The position numbers and the translations under genes were made by a program. Shown here in pieces: positions 55,470 to 64,000 of a stretch of 64,000 bases of DNA. This stretch comes from Hyparrhenia diplandra (taxonomy: Eukaryota; Streptophyta; Magnoliopsida; Poales; Poaceae): NCBI GenBank assembly GCA_015847255.1, contig JADLZK010010194.1, forward strand, positions 310,001 through 374,000. The letters run 5' to 3'. Position 1 is the stretch's first letter. Every line of letters begins with the position of its first letter. The notes under the pieces were generated by a model. That model saw nothing but the letters and a program-made list of their open reading frames with translations, was not told the origin of the DNA and made no database searches.

Positions 55470-56930
55470 GATCCGGCAGCGGGGATGCGTGGTCGGGCTC
55501 AAATGGGTCTTCAGGTGAAAGAGCGGCGCGAGATTGTGAAGCACAAGGCGCGGCTCGTGGCGAGAGGGTTCGGTGGCGGCGAGGGGGCATCGACCCGAGG
55601 AGGTGTTGCCGTGCGTAGCGCATGGGTCGTCTTGCGGCTCTTACTCACGCTCCACGGCGTGAAGAAGGGCGACCGGATGCATCATCTTGATGTCAAGTCC
55701 CGCGTTCTTGAAGCGGTGACTTAGCGAAGGAGGTCGTGCGGCAAGCGGCGGGCTGCGTGCAGGCGTGGGCGAAGGTGCTACACTGCGCAAGGCGCTCACG
55801 GGCTGCGGAAATACCGGGGCGTGGGCCCAGCTCGGCGCCACCATGGCGAACTCGGGTTCACCTTGATGGTGCGCGAAACGCCTTGCTGTACACCGGCAGC
55901 GGGGAAGAGCGCTCATCGTCGGGGGTGTCGTCGGCGATCACGATAGATCACGGGAGCGCTTGGCGAGGACACCGGCACCTTCAAGGAGGAGATGGCGGCG
56001 CGGTTCAAGATGGCGACCTCGCGCTCTATCCCTACTACCTCGGCATCGAGGTGAAGCGGAAGAAGGAAGAAGGTAGCCAGGCCCAGCAGCGCCTATGCGC
56101 TCAAGATTCTTTGGAGAGGGCAAGGTTGGCAGTACGCAAGCCCGTAGCTTGCAGCCGATGGAGAGGCGGCTCATCTCTGTCCAAGGGCCGCCACGGCCTG
56201 CAGTGGGCGCGACACTCTACGCGGCATCGTCGGCGGCACGAGATAGCTAACTCACACCGGCCGGACATTGCGTTCGCGGTGAGATGCGTGAGCCGTTTCC
56301 TCGAAAGATCCAAAGGGAGGACCCAGCGGGCAGCGATCAGCGAGCGCTCGAGCACCTTGGACTTAGAGCATCGTCTTCCCCAAAGCGGCGGAGCTCGGTA
56401 GCGGCGTCGGCGAGTTCGCCCGGGGATCGGGAGGTGGCGAGGAGCTCCGCGGCGTTAGCAGCAGACGGACATGGGCTGAGGATGTGGATGGGAGGCCGAG
56501 CGCGGCGAGAGTGATCGTCTTCCTCGAACAGCCTGTGCTGCACAGCGATTCGTGAAGCAAGGATGGTAGCGTTGTCGACACGTGAAGCGGATACGTCGCT
56601 TGGCGGCCACAGCGGCGTGCGAGTAGATGCAGGCTGCGCCCAGGCTGTTAGAAACTCACCGGCGTCGAGCCCGCCCACTAGCATTGAAGGTGGACAACCA
56701 ACCAGCAATTGCTGCTGGCGAAAAAAATCCTATCCTCCACGGCCCGGAGCAAGCATATCGATGTGAAGTTCCACTTCGCTTCGTGGCTAGCGTAGATGGG
56801 GGAACACGTCGTCATCGAGTTAGATCGACACGGCGACAACTTCGCTGACATCTTCACCAAAGTCGCTCGGGCATCGCCGGTTCATGGAGCTGAGGGGAGA
56901 AGATCGGCATGGTGGAGGTTGAGAAGCATC
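55470..56930 (+). pseudogene. RT and RNase H remnant of copia element 1
   Basis: REIVKHKARLVARGFGGGEG and MHHLDVKSRVLEAVT (about 55530-55720) hold RT motifs including the first catalytic aspartate. LYPYYLGIEVKRKKEEG (about 56018-56070) and HRPDIAFAVRCVSRFLERSK (about 56250-56310) follow. GNNFADIFTK-like sequence near 56835-56860 marks the C-terminus. The YVDD box is not readable. Confidence 0.78.
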
Positions 56931-56954
56931 AACAAAATTAGGGAAGATTGTAAG

Positions 56955-57433
56955 ACATAATCTGCTGATTGCTTGTTGATTTGCTGCAAGATTAGGCATG
57001 CTTAGGATTAGCTTGTGCTGTCCATCTCATTGCAGCAGCAGCAGTCATGGCTACAGCCATGAAGATGAACTCAACAGCCATGTAGAGTGTGGCTCATGTC
57101 ACACATTGTACTCTAGGAGTAGGTAAGTACATCATCCATACTTGGATGATTTCAGCAGTACTAGGAGTAGTTGAGGGGCTGTACTCAGCCATACCTAAAA
57201 ATTACCATAGTTGGTACATGTAGCTTGTATATATAGGAGTACTCATATGCAATGCAATTCAGTTCTACCTGCCCAACACTCAGAGTTTCAGGTTTCAGCA
57301 GCTCTGCTGAAACCGGTGTCGTGTGTGTTGGTGTGTGTTAACTCACTGCTCTCATCTTCTACCTCGGTTCAGGGGCAAGGGGAGGAGCAAGAGGCAGGGG
57401 ATCACCTGCTGGGAGTGGCTGGGAAGCCAACAA
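56955..57433 (+). repeat. 3' LTR of copia element 1
   Basis: Preceded by a purine-rich tract near 56890-56910. Has TATATATAGGAG at about 57230 as a TATA candidate, and ends AGCCAACA. Confidence 0.75.
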
Positions 57434-57799
57434 TAAATAATCTGAAATCACTCTCCCTAAATTTTTCATGTTATGAAAGAAATAGGTAACCATAAAAAGT
57501 ACATTTTTAGTTTCAAAATTATAAATTTTATCAAATATTGATATATAAAACCCTACCAACACAATCGAAAAAGTGTTAACCTAAATGCTAAATAGTTTTT
57601 TTTTTGCGGAATAAATGCTAAATAGTTGGTCACCTATTGTTTTAGCCATTTATTTAAGCTAAACAACCAGGTTTAGATGGTACAAATCAACAATTAAATG
57701 GACACAATTAGGTACCATGTAGCACTTAGACGGTATTTAAATGAGGGAAATAGCTGTACATGAGTGGCTGACATTGGGGGCCAACCCGAGCATGGGGCC
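57434..57799. other. AT-rich flank right of copia element 1
   Basis: No gene. AATGCTAAATAGTT occurs twice (about 57581 and 57614) around a T run. Confidence 0.4.
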
Positions 57800-58360
57800 A
57801 GCATGTCAGCCACTGGGCAGCAATTCAGAGGAATTAATTACAGAAGGGAGGGGCGTTCAAAGGTAGAACCTGTCACGGCTGAGGTCGAAAATTTGAGCAG
57901 ATCGAATATATTGAGGAGCAATGCCAGCAGGAAAGGCAACCTCATCTTGACCAGGGTACTGATACAGGTCGCCCTAATGTTTCAGAAACCAAGATTCCTC
58001 CAGGAGCATAAATCTCATAGCGATATCACGCGATCTACTGTCCCAGGATTGACAGTGGGGTGCCAACTGCTGCTTATGGTAGTGCTAACAAAGGCGTGTG
58101 TGGTTTCTCTTGAGTGTCAGAGGCCTCCCACCACTGTTCACATAGCAGCTCCAAATTGTAGAACATTCCATCCGGAGTGCCTGCTTGGCCTTGCTTCAAA
58201 CCCATTTTGAAATCTGAAAGTCATATGGTGCTCTATCCCAGCCCGAAACACATGTCGCGCAATATCTCTATCTCCATCACTGCTTCTGTACTCAATGTCA
58301 GGTAGATTCGTGAAATCGAGCACCTGAAATGAAAATGCACAAAAGGATTGATCATCCACT
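57800..58360 (-). pseudogene. Unidentified host coding fragment, possible partner of the hemopexin-fold gene
   Basis: The minus strand has QVLDFTNLPDIEYRSSDGDR (after a candidate acceptor TTTCAG near 58323) and then VFRAGIEHHMTFRFQNG. After frameshifts it continues with a block including QYPGQDEVAFPAGIAPQYI near 57965-57910. Composition is gene-like and unlike the adjacent elements. I do not recognise it securely; the last block has a weak resemblance to the ADP-ribosyltransferase (enterotoxin-A-like) fold. It is broken and non-functional as written. It lies on the same strand as the hemopexin repeats at 50950-51990, with copia element 1 in between. Confidence 0.4.
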
Positions 58361-59189
58361 ATAAAAAGGAGTTATTTTGAGGGCACTGTCTCTATAGTAA
58401 CTGTTCGATCTTGCAGCCTCACTATATAGCCCTCCGTCTTTAAGATCTAACTCTCCCTCGTTAATAACGTTTGATCTAGACTCCATATCATATGACCCCT
58501 CCATTATCCAAGATCTTACATGTAAGTTGTAAGACTCCTCATAAATCACGTTGAATTATTTAGGTACATGCATGAGTCAAGTATGACTTCAATTCTTGAC
58601 CAGCAACTTTTTTTTCTTGGACTCCGATCCTAATTAAGAGGGCGTCAATAGATCAGAGATCCACAACACGCATAAGAAACGAAATCTGCAAAAAACCCGG
58701 CATAATAAAAAAACGTTGTAGATCGATAGGTGCCTTGCCCGTCTTGGTTTTACAATGTCATCACAGCCAAGTATGCCTTTTCGTCCTTGCAAGATCGTCC
58801 CTACCCTTATGCGATCTCAACTCTTCTACTCTGATCTATCAAGTCCAAAGTATACTTTGAAACGGCACATTTTAGATGAAGGAAAAAAAGTGTACGGAGG
58901 GCCCACGGGAACACTGTGTGTCGGCGGCGTGCTCTTCACCCTACGCTGCATCGTATATGACAATAATCTTTATCACAGCTTCTATGCCATGGTTAATAAT
59001 ATTTAGCTTCTATGTATAACTATGCTCCAGTTTTAAAATGTGTCTCACACTGAAATCATATTAGAAAAGGCGTAAGAAGATGGTGATATGATGGTGTTAT
59101 ATTTTCCCCGCCTTATATCTTTTGAGTTCTAGTAGGCGGCGGAGAAGAAAAGAAGCGTCATACATCGTAAAACAGGTGAGGTTAAGGTT
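58361..59189. other. Intergenic, no supported gene
   Basis: 58755-59006 is a short open frame without domain or codon signal. Nothing else seen. Confidence 0.4.
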
Positions 59190-59700
59190 TGTCGACTCTT
59201 GAGGGACATGTTAACAAACTGTCAAGTTACATTTAGGATGGAACCACACATCTTTAGAAAACTGGCAGCTTATAAAAGGCTTGTTGTTGAATGTTGATAC
59301 TAGGATCACGGTGGAGGAGAAGTTGGGTTTCTTTATATACAATTAAGTCACAACGCCTCATATGAGGATCTCCAAGTGTTCTTTGGGCACAACAGCGACA
59401 CCTTCCATCATCACATCAACCACTTCTTCAAGGTGGTTATTCCCCACTCTCTACGTTTTCTTCAAGCTCCTGATCTAATCAAGTGCATCAAAAAATCCAA
59501 GATAATCCTAGAGTGTATCTAGTTTTTCAAAAATTGTCTAGGTGCCATTGATGGAACTCATATTCTCATTTCCATAGGCTCTAAAGAAAGCTTCTTCTTT
59601 TAGAAATAGGAAGGGCACACTAAGCATTAACATGATGGTGGCATGTGATTTCGATCTCAACTTTACAAAAGATAATATGCTGCTACCATTGTATAGTTTG
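59190..59700 (+). pseudogene. PIF/Harbinger transposase relic
   Basis: Codons read HNASYEDLQVFFGHNSDTFH (about 59353-59412), then CLGAIDGTHILISI (about 59539-59580, with the catalytic aspartate in AIDGTH) and NRKGTLSINMMVACDFDLNF (about 59605-59665). These are diagnostic blocks of the DDE transposase of PIF/Harbinger elements. Only about 170 codons of about 400 remain. Frames change at least four times. No terminal repeats were found around it. Confidence 0.82.
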
Positions 59701-59924
59701 TTGAAGCAATGTGTTAGCAATAGAAGTCAGTCAATTGCTTGCTGCAGGTTCTAGGAAGTTGCTAGGAAAGCCACTAGGGCTGGTTCAGTAGGAGACTAGA
59801 CTTAGGTCAAGGTCTTCTCTCGAAGAACTTTCGGGGAAAGCCACTAAGGTTGTAGGTAGTTTGTGTATAAACATGACCTCTCTACTTCATTGCGATTTAG
59901 CTCATTGCCTCATTCTTCCAACCA
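59701..59924. other. Flank between Harbinger relic and copia element 2
   Basis: GGGGAAAGCCACTARGG occurs at about 59764 (shorter form) and 59833 as a short direct repeat. No gene. Confidence 0.35.
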
Positions 59925-60258
59925 TATCAGTGTTGGTTCAATTTCGAACAACTCTGAAACTTGAACGGGGTGCAGTGTGTGTGAGCGTGGGGGAGACAGA
60001 GAAGGGAAAAGCTCCTGCTCTTCTTCTTCCTTGGAGCAGGGGAGAAGGGAGTGGGCAGTGGTGAGCAAGGTTGCTCACCTGGTTGCTGGTCCAGCAGCCA
60101 ACAAGTTCATTTGCCTCCATTTCTCTAGCCAACTCAAAATCAGTTCGGTTCAGCCAAAGCTGAACCTGAAGCTGTGCTGTTGTGTGTGGGTGTGAGGGAG
60201 AGCAGTGGTGAGCAGGTTGCTTTCGCCTGTTTCCTGGTTGTAAAGGGAACAACCGCGT

Positions 60259-60271
60259 GAGTATCGGAGCC
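60259..60271 (+). other. Primer-binding-site candidate, copia element 2
   Basis: GAGTATCGGAGCC resembles TGGTATCAGAGC (initiator tRNA-Met) with A to G at one position. Confidence 0.55.
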
Positions 60272-60439
60272 GTACATCGTCGTTCAAGCCCAGCGGCTGG
60301 CGTGGGGAGCATTGATGAGGCTGGAGGAAGTACAAGGTCCAGTCGGTGCGGATGGCTCTGTCACCGGTGCCGGTCAAGGATGTCATCATCAGGATGGTGC
60401 GGAGATGAGCTGGGATTGGCGCGGCACCGCACCAACTAC

Positions 60440-61150
60440 GATGAGTGGGTGGTGCTAATGAAATGGCGGCTGAAGGCGCGCAAGCTCTAGAAGGCCGTGG
60501 CGAGAGGGCACCGGCGTGGAGGATGGCGAGGTCAGGCTATGGATGCTGTTGTCTTCCGCCCACGGAGTTCCACCAAGCGTCTGCGACAAGGACATGGCGG
60601 CGGAGGCATGAGACATGCTGCCGTTCCGTGTTGGCTCGGATCGAGCCAGAAGGACCAAGCGATGCAGCTGCGCGAAGGATTTCGGCGATCTCAAGTTCCG
60701 CCATGGCGGCTGTGGAGGACTTTGCTCTGCGACTCCGATCGGTGGCAAGCCGGCTAAGCGTTCTTCCGGGAAGAACATGGGCGGGAGGATGTTATGCACG
60801 CAAGCTGCTCCGTGTGCTTTCGGCCATCTCTGCGCAGATGGCGTGTGTCAATCGAGGCCACCTTGGATGGTGTCGCTCGAGGATGTCATTGGCCGACCGG
60901 TTGGCGAGGGCGGGCGATGTGTGCCGGGGCGGAAGGAGGAAGCGGCAAGCTGCTGCTCACCGAGGAGTGAAGCAGGCATGGCGAAGCGGACTGGGAGATC
61001 TCGGCCTTGGCGGGAGCCTTTGCGCGGCGACAAACCGTGGAGGCCGTGGCGGCAAGGGAAGAAGAACTTCAATCCCAGCGGCGTTCGCGGGTGCGGGAAG
61101 GGCGGGCTGGGCAAATGAGTGCGTGAAGAAGGAGGAGGCCCACGGCTCTC
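60440..61150 (+). pseudogene. Gag of copia element 2
   Basis: MDAVVFRPRSSTKRL, FRRSQVPPWRLWRTL and, near 60948, a KLLLTEE block appear in order. A knuckle remnant at 61060-61100 reads KNFNPSGVRGCGKGG where CFNCGVRGH is expected, so ligands are lost. Indels every 20 to 40 codons. Confidence 0.6.
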
Positions 61151-61309
61151 GGGGCGAGGCGGCGGCGACACGTGGCTGCTGATGGCGCATTGCTGTATTT
61201 GCAGGATGGCGCGGCGAAGGAGGCGGAGGCGGGTGGGGAGGACGCCACAGCCCGTCGACATTGCTGAGGGCGAGGTTATGCTAGGCGTGGTCGGCGGCTG
61301 GAGCAGAGG

Positions 61310-62300
61310 TTGTACCTGAACTCGGGGCGAGCAACCACATGACGGGCTCTGAGCCTTCTTCTCCACCCACTGACGAGGAACAAGACCGGCACAATCAAGT
61401 TCGGCGGCGGCTCGCGGGTCACCATCCGCGGACGGAGACTTGCCCGTCGTCTTCTGGTGCCGCAGCGAGCATCGTGACATCGGCGACGGATGTGTACTTC
61501 ATCCCCCGGCTAATGCTCGAGCATTGTGAGTTTGCAGGCGGTTGGACGGCCTTGGTCGGAGGTCCTCATCCGTTCGAGGGTGGATGAGGACCAAAGGGAC
61601 GGCGCCTTCTCGCTAAGGTCGCGCGCTCGGGAAGCGGATGTACCTCCTTGACGAAAGGTGGGAGCGGCCGGTGTGTCTGCGGCCGGCGTGCGCGGAGGAG
61701 AAGTCGTGGCTGTGCCTGGGTTTCGACCCCGAGCTTCGAGGCGCTTGGGCGCCTCGGCAAGATGGTGGCCCCGGGCTGCCCGCAGCTCAAGCACGCCCGC
61801 GAGCTGCGACGGTCTTGGCCAGCGAGAGGCGGTTGTTGTTCGAAGGCGGCAAGTACGAGGCGGCGAGAGGTGCCACGGCTAGTCCATGGGGACTGTGCGG
61901 ACCCTATCACGCCCGAGTGGCGCGCGGCGGTCGGAGGTACTTCTCTGGCACACCGTGGACGGCGGCGGTACCTGTGACTGCGGCTCTCGCGCGAGCAGGA
62001 TGAGGCGGCGAAGGCCATCAAGCGCTTCAAGGCGGTAGGGGTGGATTCGAGAAGCTCGCGTGCTCGGACCGACAGCGGCGGCGAGTTCACGGCGGTGGAT
62101 TTCGTCGATTACTATGCCGAGGAGTGGCGCGTCATCGACGGCGCCATACCTGAGAACCGACAGCATGGTCGACGGCGGAACCATACCATTGTCGGGATGT
62201 CACTCTCAATCTTTGAAGCGAAGGGATGCCGACAAAAGTTCTAGGGCGAAGACAACGGTGTTCATCTTGAACTCACCAACCAAGGCCTTGAAGGGGATGC
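61310..62300 (+). pseudogene. Protease to integrase of copia element 2
   Basis: At 61313-61330 the protease motif reads YLNSG, with AAC (Asn) where the catalytic Asp is expected. HMTGS follows in another frame. DVYFIPRLMLEH (about 61490), YLLDERWERPVCLR (about 61640) and LGRLGKMV (about 61749) are the GAG-pre-integrase part. DSGGEFTAVDFVDYYAEE (about 62069-62125) carries the second integrase aspartate region, with SGG in place of NGG. VFILNSPTKALKG (about 62261) is the C-terminal core. Confidence 0.72.
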
Positions 62301-62939
62301 GCCATGCGGCGTGGCACAGGTGCAAGCCCATTGTCTCTTACTGCGCACATTTGGCTCCATCGGGCATGTGAAGGCGTCAAGCTAGGCCTTGGGAAGCTTG
62401 AGACCCGGGCACCAAGATGATGTTCCTAGGCTGGGAGGGGACGAAGGCCTACCGGTTGTTCAACGGCCAGGGAAGGTAGTCTTGTCTAGGGACGTTGTCT
62501 TCGGCGAAGGGCGTGGAAGTAGGACACGACCACGGCGGGCCGAGGAGGATTCGGCTTCGCGGGAGACCGTCATCGGCGGATGGTGATCGGCGTCGAATGG
62601 TCGCGGAGGGTGCGGCCGACCAGCAGCGGGAGCGGTGGAGCCGCATGATCCTGGCGTGCGAGCTGTCATCACCAAGCTCCCTTGTTTTGCGAGCGGGGGA
62701 CCCGTCGGCGGCGGCGGCGGTGGAGTTGCCACTACCGAGTGGCGTCTCCGACCGTGGACGCGTCCCGTAATGGAAGAAGTGCGCTTCCGCAAGATCGACA
62801 ACATGATCGAGAAGCGGGCGCGGGGCTGGCGGCGTGCCTCGGCGGCGACCCGAGCCTACGCTCATGAGTGCGAAGGAGCCCGACCACGTTCGCGATTGCG
62901 GGAGCGCGGCGCGAGTGTGAAGACAATGCTGAGAGGAGA

Positions 62940-63770
62940 TGAGTCGATCCACGGTGGGATGCGGCCCGATTGAAGAAGTGGGTCTTCAAGGTGAAGAAGG
63001 GCTGGCCGGGTGGTGAGGTGGTGAAGCAAAGGTCTGCGGCTCGTGGGCGGGGATTCGGGTAGCGAGGATCGACCGAGGAGGTCTTTGCTCCACGCATGGA
63101 GTCCGTGCGGCTGCCTGCTCGCATTGGCGTGACCAGGATTGTCGGTTCATCACCTTGGCGTCAAGTGAGGCGTTCTCAACGGCGACTGGCCCGGAGAAGG
63201 CCTGCGTGCGGCGGCGCCGGGTCAGCGTGATGGAGCAGGCACAAGGTCCGGCTCCACAAGGTGCTTTCTCACGCCCCGGCCGCCGCGGGCGTGGAGCACA
63301 AGCTTCGGCAGCCACCATGGTGGAGCAGGTTCCCGCAGCGGTGTGCGAAGCAGCACACCTTGTTTACCCGACGATGGGGAAGGAGCGGCGCATCGTCGTT
63401 GTGTGCGTCGGCGACGATATGATCACGGGCATAGGGGAGGGTCCGGCAGCCTTCAAGAGGAGATGGCGGCATGATTGGCGACCTCGGTGCGTTGTATTAC
63501 CTCGGCATCGGTGAAAGCGAGGAAAGGAGGCCGGTGCGGCGGCAGAGCCGGCGCCCTGCGCTCAAGCTGCTGGAGCGGGCCGGGATGACTGGCGTTGCTA
63601 AGCCCATGGCGCGCCAATGGAGGCGGGTCAGGCATCGGAACAGGATGCGTGACAAGGGTGGGCGTGGCGCTACGGTATCGTTGAGCGGGCTGAAGGGTGG
63701 CTCACTTCACACTCGGCGGGACATCTTGTTCGCCGTCGGGTATGTGAGCCGATGAGAAGACCCGGGAGGA
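62940..63770 (+). pseudogene. RT of copia element 2
   Basis: KKGWPGGEVVKQR and EEVFAP...MESVRL blocks (62975-63115), then IVVVCVGDDMITGI at about 63391-63432. The latter is the YVDD box, here CVGDD with a glycine insertion. ALYYLGIGESEE (about 63489) and RRDILFAVGYVSR (about 63715-63753) follow. Decayed RNase H sequence continues to the window end. Confidence 0.75.
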
Positions 63771-64000
63771 CCATTGGACGCGGTCAGCGGTAGCTGGCGC
63801 TATGTCGGGCTCATTGGACATGGGCATCGTCTTCAAGCACGGGCTTTAGGCGATGGCGTTTAGCGGCGCCGATCAGGATGGTGAGCAAGAGCTCCGCGAC
63901 TTTCGGTGATCACGGACATGGCGGGCGATGGATGGGCGTGAACCGTCGGGCGTCTTTCGTCCCTCGGGTCTCGTCGATTTCTGGTAATCAGAGCGAGAAG

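Larger units (their letters stand above)
52425..57433 (+). mobile_element. Ty1/copia element 1 (plus strand, decayed, GC-rich)
   Basis: Bounded by related LTRs (52425-52658 and 56955-57433), both starting TGATTGCTTGTTGAT and ending GGGAAGCCAACA. The interior has gag, protease, integrase, RT and RNase H in copia order, with GC above 60 percent. Every domain is broken by short indels. Confidence 0.83.
59925..64000 (+). mobile_element. Ty1/copia element 2 (plus strand, runs off right edge)
   Basis: Primer site near 60260, then gag, protease, GAG-pre-integrase, integrase, RT and the start of RNase H. It shares family-specific blocks with copia element 1 (LLLTEE, NSPTK, DILFAVGYVSR/DIAFAVRCVSR), so the two are relatives. 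The 5' LTR lies somewhere in 59925-60256. No 3' LTR in the window. Confidence 0.8.

Noticed and set aside
58755..59006. Small host gene of 83 codons
   Set aside because: No domain, no splice or promoter context, composition like the intergenic flank.

Overview
This window is plant nuclear DNA, almost certainly from a grass (Poaceae). The support is a TIP4-type tonoplast aquaporin with the grass exon layout, Tourist- and Stowaway-type MITEs in and around it, a Tat-lineage Ty3/gypsy element, a CACTA element with TNP2 transposase, and an L1-type LINE. There are no bacterial operons, CRISPR arrays or rRNA/tRNA genes. More than 80 percent of the window is transposable-element sequence, mostly decayed or nested. 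Only one host gene is nearly complete.

Layout. 1-10504: a Tat-like Ty3/gypsy element on the minus strand, cut by the left window edge. It has an LTR at 10033-10504, gag, protease, RT, RNase H and integrase ending at 4526, an 80-bp tandem repeat at 3652-4215, and an oppositely transcribed extra gene with candidate introns at 1-3540. 10505-12381: intergenic, with a short duplication and a MITE. 12382-13570: a lone plus-strand LTR-like segment. 14665-18960: a 5' LTR-gag-PR-INT copia fragment on the minus strand that lacks RT. 18976-22470: a short gypsy element between two matching LTRs with gag and protease only; its RT-integrase part is replaced by unrelated coding-like sequence.

23203-26208: the aquaporin TIP4 gene (three exons), broken by one extra base in exon 3. 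Its intron 2 is full of small repeats and MITEs. 27875-29150: a Tourist MITE and a GC-rich DNA-transposon-like island. 29483-about 37300: an L1-like LINE on the minus strand. 37552-about 48400: a CACTA element (left TIR seen, right TIR not) with a decayed TNP2 gene and a second gene. 48424-50800: a recent duplicate of the 3' half of the TIP4 locus, truncated next to the CACTA element. 50950-51990: a decayed four-repeat hemopexin-fold gene on the minus strand. A coding-like fragment at 57800-58360, also on the minus strand, may be the other part of that gene, separated by a copia element (52425-57433). 59190-59700: a PIF/Harbinger transposase relic. 59925-64000: a second, related copia element that runs off the right edge.

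Functionally, the only cellular role that can be named with confidence is water and small-solute transport across the tonoplast by TIP4. Nearly every coding sequence shows frequent one- or two-base indels. That may be real decay, but the pattern (homopolymer length changes inside otherwise perfectly conserved codons) also fits uncorrected long-read assembly errors. Base-level claims about broken genes should be read with that in mind.
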